Assembly: GCF_014656135.1 (NCBI RefSeq)
Contig: NZ_BNBV01000020.1
Coordinates: forward strand, 62,001-126,000
DNA length: 64,000 nucleotides
From: Streptomyces thermodiastaticus
GTDB taxonomy: Bacteria; Actinomycetota; Actinomycetes; Streptomycetales; Streptomycetaceae
Direction: 5' to 3'
Below the pieces are notes generated by a model that saw only the letters and a list, made by a program, of their open reading frames with translations, made no database searches and was not told where the DNA came from. Below, one piece after another: positions 8,939-16,733 of the stretch. A program made the translations under genes and the position numbers. Position 1 is the first letter of the stretch. Every line of letters begins with the position of its first letter.

Positions 8939-9262
8939 TCAGGACGCCTTGGACGCCTCGGAGCGTGCCGCGTCGGCCTCGGTCCGGGCCTGCTCGTCCG
9001 CCTCGTCCTCGACGCCCGCGCTGGCCCGCATGGTCGCCTTCATCCGGTCGACGCGCTCGGCGACCTTCATCGACGCCCGGTCGCGTTCCTTGCGCAGGAC
9101 GACGAAGCTGATCGGCGCGGAGATCACCAGGGCGAGCAGCAGGACCCACCAGCCGTTGGAGCCGTTGCGGCCGGACGGGAAGATGCCGGAGTAGACGAGT
9201 CCCCAGACCACCACGAGGCAGCCCAAGAAGATCCCGAGGCGCATCAGCGTGTAGCGGAGCAT
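8939..9262 (-). CDS. DUF4229-type small membrane protein
   Basis: A 107-residue protein with two hydrophobic helices (about residues 5-25 and 38-56), followed by a charged, coiled-coil-prone tail rich in Lys, Arg, Glu and Ala. The layout matches the actinobacterial DUF4229 family often found beside mqnE; its function is unknown. The start at 9262 begins MLRYTLMRLG, typical of the family. A longer in-frame start was rejected because the added part is low-complexity. It lies downstream of mqnE on the same strand, separated by 249 nt that contain the mqnE terminator. Confidence 0.8.
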   Translation of the reverse strand: MLRYTLMRLGIFLGCLVVVWGLVYSGIFPSGRNGSNGWWVLLLALVISAPISFVVLRKERDRASMKVAERVDRMKATMRASAGVEDEADEQARTEADAARSEASKAS

Positions 9263-9466
9263 CTCAATCCACTCTTCCGTTCCGTGGGGGGACGGCCCCC
9301 TGCGCGAGCGGCCGGCCGGAGGTCCCGAGGGGCACTGTCCAGTGAAGCACGGCCGCCCGCGGGCCCCGCAGCGGGGTGGCGAGAGGCCCATCGCCGGACA
9401 CACGGCCCAGGTCAGGCAGGACCTACGCCTTCGCCTGGGTGCTCCCGCACCCGTTGCCCGCGCACT

Positions 9467-9500
9467 GGCCGTGCCGGGCCGGTGCACGCCCGGCACGGCC
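9467..9500 (-). terminator. mqnE terminator
   Basis: GGCCGTGCCGGGC (9467-9479) pairs perfectly with GCCCGGCACGGCC (9488-9500) over 13 bp with an 8-nt loop, just after the mqnE stop. Confidence 0.75.
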
Positions 9501-9511
9501 TGCGGTCCTTC

Positions 9512-10675
9512 TCACACCCGCATGGGCTGCGGGGCCTCGCGGCGGTCGGGGTCCGGGCCGTCGTACTCCCGGACGACCTCGTAGCGCGTGTTGCGCTCCA
9601 CCGGGCGGAAGCCCGCGTCGCGGATCAGCTCCAGCAGGTCCTCGCGGGTCAGCTTGTTCGGCGTGCCGAAGTTGTCCGCATCGTGCGTGATCTTGTACTC
9701 GACGACCGAGCCGTCCATGTCGTCCGCGCCGTGCTGCAGGGCCAGCTGGGCGGTCTGCACCCCGTGCATCACCCAGAACACCTTCACGTGCGGGACGTTG
9801 TCGAACAGCAGACGGGAGACGGCGAACGTCTTCAGCGCCTCCGCGCCGGTCGCCATCTTCGCGCGGGCCTGCAGACGGTTGCGGATCTTGCCGTCCTTCA
9901 TGTCGACGAAGTCGTGCTGGTAGCGCAGCGGGATGAAGACCTGGAAACCCCCGGTGGCGTCCTGAAGCTCCCTCAGCCGCAGCACATGGTCCACCCGGTG
10001 GCGGGGCTCCTCGATGTGCCCGTAGAGCATGGTGCACGGGGTCTTCAGACCCTTCTCGTGCGCCAGCCGGTGGATGCGGGACCAGTCCTCCCAGTGGGTG
10101 TCGTGGTCCACGATGTGCTGCCGGACCTCCCAGTCGAAGATCTCGGCGCCGCCGCCGGTCAGCGACTCCAGGCCGGCGTCGATCAGCTCGTCGAGGATCT
10201 CGCTCGCGCTCAGCCCGGAGATCTTCTCGAAGTGGTGGATCTCGGTGGCCGTGAACGCCTTCAGCGACACACCCGGCAGGGCCTTCTTCAGCTCCCGCAG
10301 CGAGCGCGGGTAGTACCGCCAGGGCAGCGTGGGGTGCAGGCCGTTGACGATGTGCAGCTCGGTGAGGTTCTCCCCCTCCATCTCCTTGGCGAGCCGCACC
10401 GCCTCCTCGATGCGCATGGTGTACGCGTCCTGCTCGCCCGGCTTGCGCTGGAAGGAGCAGTACGCGCACGACGCCGTGCACACGTTGGTCATGTTGAGGT
10501 GACGGTTGACGTTGAAGTAGACGACGTCGCCGTTCTTCCGCGTCCGCACCTCGTGCGCGAGGCCGCCCAGCCACGCCAGGTCGTCCGACTCGTACAGCGC
10601 GATGCCGTCCTCACGGGTCAACCGCTCCCCGGAGCGGACCTTCTCCTCCAGCTCGCGCTTGAGCCCGACGTCCAT
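9512..10675 (-). CDS. mqnE: Aminofutalosine synthase MqnE
   Basis: A 387-residue radical-SAM enzyme of the futalosine menaquinone pathway. It adds the adenosyl radical to the MqnA product to give aminofutalosine. The [4Fe-4S]-binding CxxxCxxC is C66-TAS-C70-AY-C73, preceded by NVNRHLNMTN as in MqnE rather than MqnC. Other family landmarks are GLHPTLPW, ESLTGGGAEIF and TMLYGHIEEP. The start MDVGLKRELE at 10675 is favoured over an upstream in-frame GTG. It lies directly downstream of an Lrp/AsnC regulator on the same strand, 48 nt apart. Confidence 0.95.
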   Translation of the reverse strand: MDVGLKRELEEKVRSGERLTREDGIALYESDDLAWLGGLAHEVRTRKNGDVVYFNVNRHLNMTNVCTASCAYCSFQRKPGEQDAYTMRIEEAVRLAKEMEGENLTELHIVNGLHPTLPWRYYPRSLRELKKALPGVSLKAFTATEIHHFEKISGLSASEILDELIDAGLESLTGGGAEIFDWEVRQHIVDHDTHWEDWSRIHRLAHEKGLKTPCTMLYGHIEEPRHRVDHVLRLRELQDATGGFQVFIPLRYQHDFVDMKDGKIRNRLQARAKMATGAEALKTFAVSRLLFDNVPHVKVFWVMHGVQTAQLALQHGADDMDGSVVEYKITHDADNFGTPNKLTREDLLELIRDAGFRPVERNTRYEVVREYDGPDPDRREAPQPMRV

Positions 10676-10723
10676 GCGAACACCTCTTTCCAGACAGACT
10701 GGGACCACCGTACGCCTGGCGGC

Positions 10724-11179
10724 TCAGACCTCTTCGGGCAGATCGCCCACCCGGTTCTCCCACTTCGTGGACAGCACGATGGTGGTGCGGGTCCGCGAGA
10801 CGCCCTTGGTGCCGGACAGCCGCCGGACGATGCTCTCCAGGCCGTCCACGTCCGTGGCGCGGACCTTGAGCATGAAGGAGTCGTCACCGGCGATGAACCA
10901 GCAGTCCTCGATCTCCGGGAGGTCCTTCAACCGCTGGGCGACGTCCTCGTGGTCGGCGGCGTCGGACAGGGAGATGCCGACCAGGGCGGTGACGCCCAGG
11001 CCGAGCGAGGCGGCGTTCACGGTGGCCCGGTAGCCGGTGATGACGCCGGCCGCCTCCAGCCGGTTGATGCGGTCGGTGACGCTCGGTCCCGACAGGCCGA
11101 CGAGGCGTCCCAGCTCCGCGTAGGAGGCCCGGCCGTTCTCCCTCAGGGCCTGGATGAGCTGCCTGTCCACCGCGTCCAT
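10724..11179 (-). CDS. Lrp/AsnC family transcriptional regulator
   Basis: A 151-residue regulator. The N-terminal winged helix-turn-helix (about 3-50: LDAVDRQLI-type start, YAELGRLVGLSGPSVTDRINRLE) is followed by a C-terminal RAM/ligand-binding ferredoxin-like domain (about 65-145, with WFIAGDDSFMLKV). Lrp/AsnC proteins form octamers and answer to amino acids or related metabolites. It sits inside the menaquinone group, between the UbiX-like gene and mqnE on the same strand, which suggests it controls that group, but the ligand is not known. Confidence 0.92.
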   Translation of the reverse strand: MDAVDRQLIQALRENGRASYAELGRLVGLSGPSVTDRINRLEAAGVITGYRATVNAASLGLGVTALVGISLSDAADHEDVAQRLKDLPEIEDCWFIAGDDSFMLKVRATDVDGLESIVRRLSGTKGVSRTRTTIVLSTKWENRVGDLPEEV

Positions 11180-11311
11180 GCGATCGAAGCCTTCCGCTGA
11201 AGAGATCCGGTGAGGGATCTGAGAGATGTCTGCAGGTGTCTGGCTGGAGGTGTCCGGGGTCCTCGGTCCGAGGCGCTGCCTGGGGGTGCGCCGCCGCCGT
11301 CCACGGCCGGC

Positions 11312-11983
11312 TCACGCACTCCGGGCGCCGCCCAGTTCACCCTCCCAGCGGTGGTAGAGGCGGTGGGGCACCCCCACCGCGTCCAGAGCGCGGCCGGCGA
11401 CGAAGTCCACCAGGTGCTGGATGTGCGTCGCGCCGGCGTAGAAAGCGGGCGAGGCGGGCAGGACGGTGGCACCCGCGTCGTCCAGCGCGGCCAGCTGCCG
11501 CAGCGTCTGACCGCTCAACGGGGTCTCCCGAACGGCCACCACGAGCGGCCGGCCCTCCTTCAGGGTCACGCTCGCCGCCCGCTGCAGCAGGTCCTTCGAC
11601 AGCCCGAGGGCGACCCCCGCCACACAGGCCGTGGAGGCCGGCACGATCAGCATGCCCTTCGCCGGGTACGACCCGGAGGACGGCCCGGCCGCCAGGTCAC
11701 CGGCGCTCCAGTAGCGCACGCCGGTGATGTCCGCGTCGAAGGTGCCGGGCTTGCCGTCGGCACCCCGGGACAGCCACTCCCGCAGATCGTCCTGCCAGTG
11801 GGCGTCCCGGAAGGAGATGCCGGTCTCGTCGCGCAGGGTGAGCCGCGAGGCCCGGCTGACCACCAGGTCGACGCTCTCCCCCGCCTGAAGCAGCGCACGC
11901 AGCACAGAAGCCGCGTACGGGGTGCCGGACGCGCCGGACACCCCCACGATCCAAGGCGTCCGCTGCGTTTCTCCTGCGTTCAC
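11312..11983 (-). CDS. UbiX-type flavin prenyltransferase (menaquinone branch)
   Basis: A 223-residue flavoprotein with the UbiX/Pad1 landmarks GVSGASGTPYA at the N-terminus and IVPASTACVAGVALG in the FMN-binding middle. UbiX makes prenylated FMN, the cofactor of UbiD-type decarboxylases. The matching UbiD homologue is encoded about 1.4 kb upstream on the same strand, and the UbiA-type MqnP lies between them, so this is very likely the cofactor maker for late menaquinone synthesis (mqnM-like). The start at 11983 lies close to the conserved beta-strand. The 132-nt gap to the Lrp gene shows no clear terminator. Confidence 0.92.
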   Translation of the reverse strand: MNAGETQRTPWIVGVSGASGTPYAASVLRALLQAGESVDLVVSRASRLTLRDETGISFRDAHWQDDLREWLSRGADGKPGTFDADITGVRYWSAGDLAAGPSSGSYPAKGMLIVPASTACVAGVALGLSKDLLQRAASVTLKEGRPLVVAVRETPLSGQTLRQLAALDDAGATVLPASPAFYAGATHIQHLVDFVAGRALDAVGVPHRLYHRWEGELGGARSA

Positions 11984-12088
11984 ATCTTGAGCCTACCGGT
12001 GCGCGCACGGCTCTCAGGACCGGTGGGCCGTCCCGGGGTCGACGGGAAGCCGGGCGGTGTCGCGACGGCGACCGCCGCGAAGGTGAAC

Positions 12089-12211
12089 ATGGGCCTGAAG
12101 AAGGAGGGTCTCGTCTACACGGAGATCGGCATGGGTTCCTTCGTCTCTCCTGATGCCCTGGAGATCCTGCGCAAGGCCCGCGCGGCGGCCGAAGCGGAAG
12201 CCACCGACTGA
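12089..12211 (+). CDS. Possible small protein of 40 residues
   Basis: The frame begins MGLKKEGLVYTEIGMGSF and ends in the helical, Ala/Glu-rich stretch LEILRKARAAAEAEATD. About 85% of codons end in G or C, which supports real coding. GAAGG lies 7 nt before the ATG; an in-frame GTG at 12023 could add 22 residues. It is divergent from the ubiX-like gene and converges with mqnP, so it breaks the otherwise co-directional menaquinone group. I do not recognise a family. It could also be the remnant of a larger gene. Confidence 0.45.
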   Translation: MGLKKEGLVYTEIGMGSFVSPDALEILRKARAAAEAEATD

Positions 12212-12404
12212 CGGCGGGGCCCGGCGCCGAGGCAGGCACCCGGAATGCCGGGCGACAGGGCGAACGCGGTCCGCGCCGGTGGGGGTGGGCCGTGCCATCG
12301 AGGATCACGGAGCACAGCAGCGGTCCACCCCCGGTGAGAACCAGGCGCAGGGCTCAAGCACAGCAGTCGGCGGTCGGCTCCGCGACGCGCGGGGCAGGCC
12401 GTAC

Positions 12405-13307
12405 TCAGACGCTCAGCCCCCGCACCAGCAGGTCGATCAGCGCGCACAGGAACAGGGCGATGCCGATGAAGCCGTTGACGCTGAAGAACGCCCGGTTGAG
12501 GCGCGTCAGGTCGTGCGGGCGGACGATGGAGTGCTCGTAGACGAACGCACCCGCGACGATGACCAGGCCCAGCCAGAAGAACGCACCGGCGTGGGTGGCC
12601 AGGGCGTACCAGACGAACAGGGCCGTGGTGACGGTGTGGCAGACGCGGGCGCCCCAGATCGCGGCGGGGATGCCGAAGCGGGCCGGGACCGACTTCACGC
12701 CGATGCGGCGGTCGGTCTCGACGTCCTGGCAGGCGTAGATCAGGTCGAAGCCGCCGATCCAGATGCCGACGGCGAGACCGAGGATCACCGCGGTCCAGGA
12801 CCACGCGCCGCTGATGGCGAGCCAGCCGCCGACCGGGCCCATGGCCTGCGCGAGGCCGAGGATGGCCTGCGGGAAGTTCGTGAACCGCTTGCCGTAGGGG
12901 TAGACCACCATCGGGATCACCGCGACCGGCGACAGGGCCAGGCACAACGGGTTGAGCAGGCCCGCGGCCACCAGGAAGACCGCCAGGGCGATCAGCGCGC
13001 CGGTCCAGGCGTGGCGCACGCTCATCGCGCCGGTGACCAGCTCGCGGTGGGCGGTGCGCGGGTTCCGGGCGTCGATCTCGCGGTCGATGATCCGGTTGAC
13101 GGCCATCGCGAAGGTGCGCAGGCCCACCATGCAGACGGTGACCAGGAGCAGCCGGCCCCAGTGGATGTTCCTGTCCCACTCGTACATCGCCGTGAGGGAG
13201 GCGATGTAGGCGAAGGGCAGGGCGAACACCGAGTGCTCGATCATGACCAGGCGCAGGAACGCCTTGGTGCGTCCCGGCTGAGGGATCGCCGCGGACGCGG
13301 AGCTCAC
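12405..13307 (-). CDS. mqnP: UbiA-family prenyltransferase MqnP
   Basis: A 300-residue integral membrane prenyltransferase with about eight hydrophobic segments. The two Asp-rich motifs that bind prenyl-diphosphate and Mg are NRIIDREIDARN (about 72-83) and DVETDRRIGVKS (about 198-209). In the futalosine pathway this enzyme prenylates the 6-hydroxynaphthoate intermediate. The GTG at 13307 follows GGAG and overlaps, as GTGA, the stop of a 23-codon upstream frame. The first residues before this GTG in the longer frame are unlike UbiA proteins. The UbiD-type gene lies just upstream. Confidence 0.9.
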   Translation of the reverse strand: MSSASAAIPQPGRTKAFLRLVMIEHSVFALPFAYIASLTAMYEWDRNIHWGRLLLVTVCMVGLRTFAMAVNRIIDREIDARNPRTAHRELVTGAMSVRHAWTGALIALAVFLVAAGLLNPLCLALSPVAVIPMVVYPYGKRFTNFPQAILGLAQAMGPVGGWLAISGAWSWTAVILGLAVGIWIGGFDLIYACQDVETDRRIGVKSVPARFGIPAAIWGARVCHTVTTALFVWYALATHAGAFFWLGLVIVAGAFVYEHSIVRPHDLTRLNRAFFSVNGFIGIALFLCALIDLLVRGLSV

Positions 13308-13375
13308 AGTCCGTACTCCGGATCGCCCCCGCGACGGCGGGGAAACGCCGTCTCCGCGCTGCCGCACACCATCAT
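13304..13375 (-). CDS. Possible 23-residue upstream peptide coupled to mqnP
   Basis: The frame starts with two ATG codons after AAGGA (7-nt spacing) and ends ...EYGL, its TGA overlapping the GTG of mqnP (GTGA). The last four residues copy the C-terminus of the upstream UbiD protein, because a 16-bp segment is repeated at both places. Third codon positions are mostly G or C. It may be a true small peptide or only a coupling device; no family is recognised. Confidence 0.4.
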   Translation of the reverse strand: MMVCGSAETAFPRRRGGDPEYGL

Positions 13376-13402
13376 GCCGGTGTCCTTCACAGTCCGTACT
13401 CC
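13304..13402. repeat. 16-bp direct repeat flanking the ubiD-like/mqnP junction
   Basis: tcacagtccgtactcc occurs at 13304-13319 and again at 13387-13402, 83 bp apart. One copy encodes the end of the UbiD-type protein, the other the end of the small upstream frame and the mqnP start. An ancestral GTGA overlap of the two genes may have been split by duplication or insertion. Confidence 0.8.
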
Positions 13403-14838
13403 TTCCAACGTCGCGTCACCCGTTCGGAGGTCTCCGGGTCGGAGACCACCATCTCAGGCCAGCCGCCGTCGCGGGTATAGCCCTCCTCGGGCAGCTTCCT
13501 TGTCGCGTCGATGCCCGCCTTGCCGCCCCAGAACTGCTGGTAGGAGGCGTGGTCGAGGTGGTCGACGGGGCCTTCGACGACCGTGAGGTCGCGGGCGTAG
13601 TCGGTGTTGCCCAGGGCCCGCCAGGCGACCTCGTGCAGGTCGTGCACGTCGCAGTCGGCGTCGACGACCACGATCAGCTTGGTCAGGGACATCATGTGCG
13701 CGCCCCAGATGGCGTGCATGACCTTCTGGGCGTGCTTGGGGTACTTCTTGTCGATGGAGACGATCGCGCAGTTGTGGAAGCCGCCCGCCTCGGGCAGGTG
13801 GTAGTCCACGATGTCCGGCACGATGATCTTCAGCAGGGGCAGGAAGAAGCGCTCCGTCGCGCGGCCCAGCGGGCCGTCCTCCGTGGGCGGACGGCCGACC
13901 ACGATCGACTGCAGCAGCGGGCGCCTGCGCATCGTCACGCAGTCGATGGTCAGCGCGGGGAAGGGTTCCTGGGGGGTGTAGAAGCCGGTGTGGTCGCCGA
14001 AGGGGCCCTCCGGCAGCATCCTGCCGGGCTCCAGCCAGCCCTCCAGGACGACCTCGGCATTCGCCGGGACCTGCAGCGGCACGGTCTTGCAGTCGACCAT
14101 CTCGATCCGCTTGCCCGCGACGAACCCGGCGAACAGGTACTCGTCGATGTCCCCGGGCAGCGGCGCGGTCGCGGCGTAGGTGACAGCGGGCGGGCAGCCG
14201 AAGGCGATGGCGACCGGCAGCCGCTCGCCCCGGCGCGCCGCCACCTGGTAGTGGTTGCGGCTGTCCTTGTGGATCTGCCAGTGCATGCCGATGGTGCGCC
14301 GGTCGTGGCGCTGCAGCCGGTACAGCCCGAGGTTGCGGATGCCCGTCTCGGGGTCCTTGGTGTGGGTCAGGCCCAGGTTGAAGAAGGAGCCGCCGTCCTT
14401 GGGCCAGGTGAACAGCGCCGGCAGCGCGTTCAGGTCGACCTCGTCGCCGCGCAGGACGACCTCCTGGACGGGGGCCTCCTTCACCTTCTTCGGCGGCACG
14501 TGCGCCATCGCGCCGAGCTTGCCGAAGGCGTCCCGCACGCCGACGAAACCGTGCGGCAGCTCCGGCCGCAGCAGCCCGCCGATCTTCTCGCCGATCTCGT
14601 CGTAGGACGTCAGGCCGAGCGCCTTGAGCAGGCGCCGGTCGGTGCCGAAGACGTTCATGGCGAGCGGCATGGCCGAGCCCTTGACGTTCTCGAACAGCAG
14701 AGCCGGACCGCCGGACTTCTGCACCCGGTCGACGATCTCCCCGACCTCCAGGTACGGGTCGACCTCCACCTTGACGCGCTTGAGGTCGCCGTCGCGCTCC
14801 AGTGCCCTGAGCAGCGAGCGAAGATCGTCGTAAGCCAT
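13387..14838 (-). CDS. UbiD-family decarboxylase (menaquinone branch)
   Basis: A 483-residue prenyl-FMN-dependent decarboxylase, usual UbiD length (about 490). Landmarks include the start MAYDDLRSLLRALERDGDL, RNLGLYRLQRHDRRTIGMHW, EGPFGDHTGFY (the conserved E/F segment of the active site) and DCDVHDLHEVAWR. It probably removes the carboxyl group of the prenylated naphthoate intermediate (mqnL-like role). The ATG at 14838 lies exactly at the conserved N-terminus. The UbiX homologue that would supply its cofactor is encoded in the same group. The last residues EYGL are duplicated just downstream. Confidence 0.94.
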   Translation of the reverse strand: MAYDDLRSLLRALERDGDLKRVKVEVDPYLEVGEIVDRVQKSGGPALLFENVKGSAMPLAMNVFGTDRRLLKALGLTSYDEIGEKIGGLLRPELPHGFVGVRDAFGKLGAMAHVPPKKVKEAPVQEVVLRGDEVDLNALPALFTWPKDGGSFFNLGLTHTKDPETGIRNLGLYRLQRHDRRTIGMHWQIHKDSRNHYQVAARRGERLPVAIAFGCPPAVTYAATAPLPGDIDEYLFAGFVAGKRIEMVDCKTVPLQVPANAEVVLEGWLEPGRMLPEGPFGDHTGFYTPQEPFPALTIDCVTMRRRPLLQSIVVGRPPTEDGPLGRATERFFLPLLKIIVPDIVDYHLPEAGGFHNCAIVSIDKKYPKHAQKVMHAIWGAHMMSLTKLIVVVDADCDVHDLHEVAWRALGNTDYARDLTVVEGPVDHLDHASYQQFWGGKAGIDATRKLPEEGYTRDGGWPEMVVSDPETSERVTRRWKEYGL

Positions 14839-15071
14839 GCGTCCCAGTATCGGCCACGCCCCGCGCCCGCCGCGGCACCGGGGCCCCGCCTCGGCGTGAC
14901 GGCGCCTCACGGTCAACACCCCGTGTACGCAACCGTATTCGGACCAGCACATAGAGCGACGAGTGCACTGATGACGAGTGCACCACTGAGGAGCCGTCGG
15001 TGATGCGTCACCCGCGACCGGCATCTCCGCGCGGTGCCGCTGCACCGACGTCCCCGGGGCAGCACACCCGG

Positions 15072-15473
15072 CTACGCCCGGCTCAGCTGCTCGACCAGCC
15101 GCTCGAAGCGGGCCCGCCAGGCCGCCTCCGAGGAGGTCTCGCCCCGGAACTCGTGGGTGAAGCGCAGCACGGAGGCGGTGTCGCCGTCCCGCTCCAGGTG
15201 GAAGCGGAGGCGGCCGCCGTCTTCGAGGGTGTACTCGGCGATCCGGTCCACGTCCCAGGCGGTGATCCGGCCGCTGCCCAGGCCGCGCAGCGTGACCGCG
15301 CCGCCGAGCCGGGGCTGGAGTTCCTCGGCGACGGTGAACCATGCCGCGAGCCCGTCGGGGGTGGACAGCGCCGGCCAGACCGCCTCCATGGGCCGGGGAA
15401 GCCGCACCAGGAAGTGGAGCAGGTGGGTGTTCCCGTGGACCTGGCTGGTGCCCTGTTCGACGGATCCGGTCAT
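15072..15473 (-). CDS. SRPBCC-fold (START/Bet v1-like) protein
   Basis: A 133-residue protein of the AHSA1/polyketide-cyclase-like SRPBCC superfamily, which forms a hydrophobic ligand cavity. Recognisable are PRPMEAVWPALSTPDGLAAW near the N-terminus and RFTHEF followed by WRARFERLVEQL at the end. No catalytic residue can be assigned. The start MTGSVEQG at 15473 was chosen because the longer frame adds a Cys/Arg-rich stretch with no similarity to the family. It lies 233 nt upstream of the UbiD-type gene on the same strand; a link to menaquinone is not shown. Confidence 0.8.
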   Translation of the reverse strand: MTGSVEQGTSQVHGNTHLLHFLVRLPRPMEAVWPALSTPDGLAAWFTVAEELQPRLGGAVTLRGLGSGRITAWDVDRIAEYTLEDGGRLRFHLERDGDTASVLRFTHEFRGETSSEAAWRARFERLVEQLSRA

Positions 15474-15620
15474 GACACCAGCCTGCCGCGCCGCGCCGCG
15501 GCGCGCACATGTGCCGCACATGCGGCGGACCGGCCCGCCCCCGACCTGTGTCGCGGGGACGAGACCGGCCCGTCCGCCGGGCGCGCCCGGCGCCCGGCGG
15601 GTGTCACACGCCGTGCGGGC

Positions 15621-16733
15621 TCACACGCCCGCGTAGGAGTGCTTGCCGCCGACGAAGATGTTCACGCCGTAGTAGTTGAACAGCCAGCAGGCGAAGGCGA
15701 TCAGCGCGATGTACGCGGCCTTGCGGCCCTTCCAGCCGGCCGTGGAACGGGCGTGCAGGTAGCAGGCGTAGGCGACCCAGGTGATGAACGCCCAGGTCTC
15801 CTTGGGGTCCCAGCCCCAGTAGCGGCCCCAGGCGGACTCGGCCCAGATGGCGCCCGCGATGATCGTGAACGTCCACAGCGGGAAGACGGCCGCGTTCACG
15901 CGGTAGCAGAACTTGTCCAGGGTCGCCGAGGCGGGCAGCCGCTCCAGCACCGAGGAGGCGAAACGGCCGGGGGTGCCGCCGGTGGCCAGCTTGTTCTCGT
16001 AGGAGTCCTTGAACAGGTACAGCAGGGTGCCGACCGCGCCCACGTAGAAGACCGCGCCGCACAGGATCGCGGTGGAGACGTGGATGTACAGCCAGTACGA
16101 GTGCAGCGCCGGGACCAGCTGGTCGCTGGCCGTGTACAGGACGGTGACCGCGAGGCCGAGGTCGAGCAGGACCGTGGCGGTCAGGAACAGGCCGAGCCAG
16201 CGCACGTTCTTCTTCAGGGCGAGCAGGGCGAGATACACGCCGACCGCGACCGTGGAGAAGGTGATGTTGAACTCGTACATGTTGCCCCACGGCGCCCGCT
16301 CCACGGACGCCGCGCGGGCGACGACACCGGCCGCCTCCACGACGAAGGCCAGCGTGGTCAGGGAGATGGCGATGCGCCCGTACAGGTCGCCCTGCTGGTC
16401 GCCGCCGTGCGCGCCGGGGCCGTCGGGCACGTCGCGGGAGCCGGCCGCGGAGCGGACGACGACCTTGGGCCGCTCCAGGACGGCGGTGCCGCCGGCGGAC
16501 TTCACCGTCACCGCCGGGCCCTGCGCCGCGGCGGCCGTCTCCTGCGTCTTCGGCGCGGTCAGCGCGGCGGCGGTGCGGGCCACCTTGCTGCGGCTGCCGA
16601 AGAGCCATTCCGCGATGTACGCGAAGAACGCCAGGGTGTAGACGGCCATCGCGGAGTAGATCAGCGTGTTGCTGATCTGCGCGAGATGCTCGTTGACCGT
16701 GGCGGCCAGCTGGATGGGTGCGGCGAGTGTCAC
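15621..16733 (-). CDS. ccsB: Cytochrome c biogenesis protein CcsB
   Basis: A 370-residue polytopic membrane protein of System II cytochrome c maturation (CcsA/CcsB, haem-handling family). The tryptophan-rich WWD segment WGRYWGWDPKETWAFITW near the C-terminus is the haem-presentation motif. A long polar insert (about residues 55-110) follows the first membrane helix. GTG at 16733 overlaps the ResB stop (GTGA), so the two are translationally coupled. Together with ResB it transports haem across the membrane and attaches it to CxxCH apocytochromes. Confidence 0.94.
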   Translation of the reverse strand: MTLAAPIQLAATVNEHLAQISNTLIYSAMAVYTLAFFAYIAEWLFGSRSKVARTAAALTAPKTQETAAAAQGPAVTVKSAGGTAVLERPKVVVRSAAGSRDVPDGPGAHGGDQQGDLYGRIAISLTTLAFVVEAAGVVARAASVERAPWGNMYEFNITFSTVAVGVYLALLALKKNVRWLGLFLTATVLLDLGLAVTVLYTASDQLVPALHSYWLYIHVSTAILCGAVFYVGAVGTLLYLFKDSYENKLATGGTPGRFASSVLERLPASATLDKFCYRVNAAVFPLWTFTIIAGAIWAESAWGRYWGWDPKETWAFITWVAYACYLHARSTAGWKGRKAAYIALIAFACWLFNYYGVNIFVGGKHSYAGV

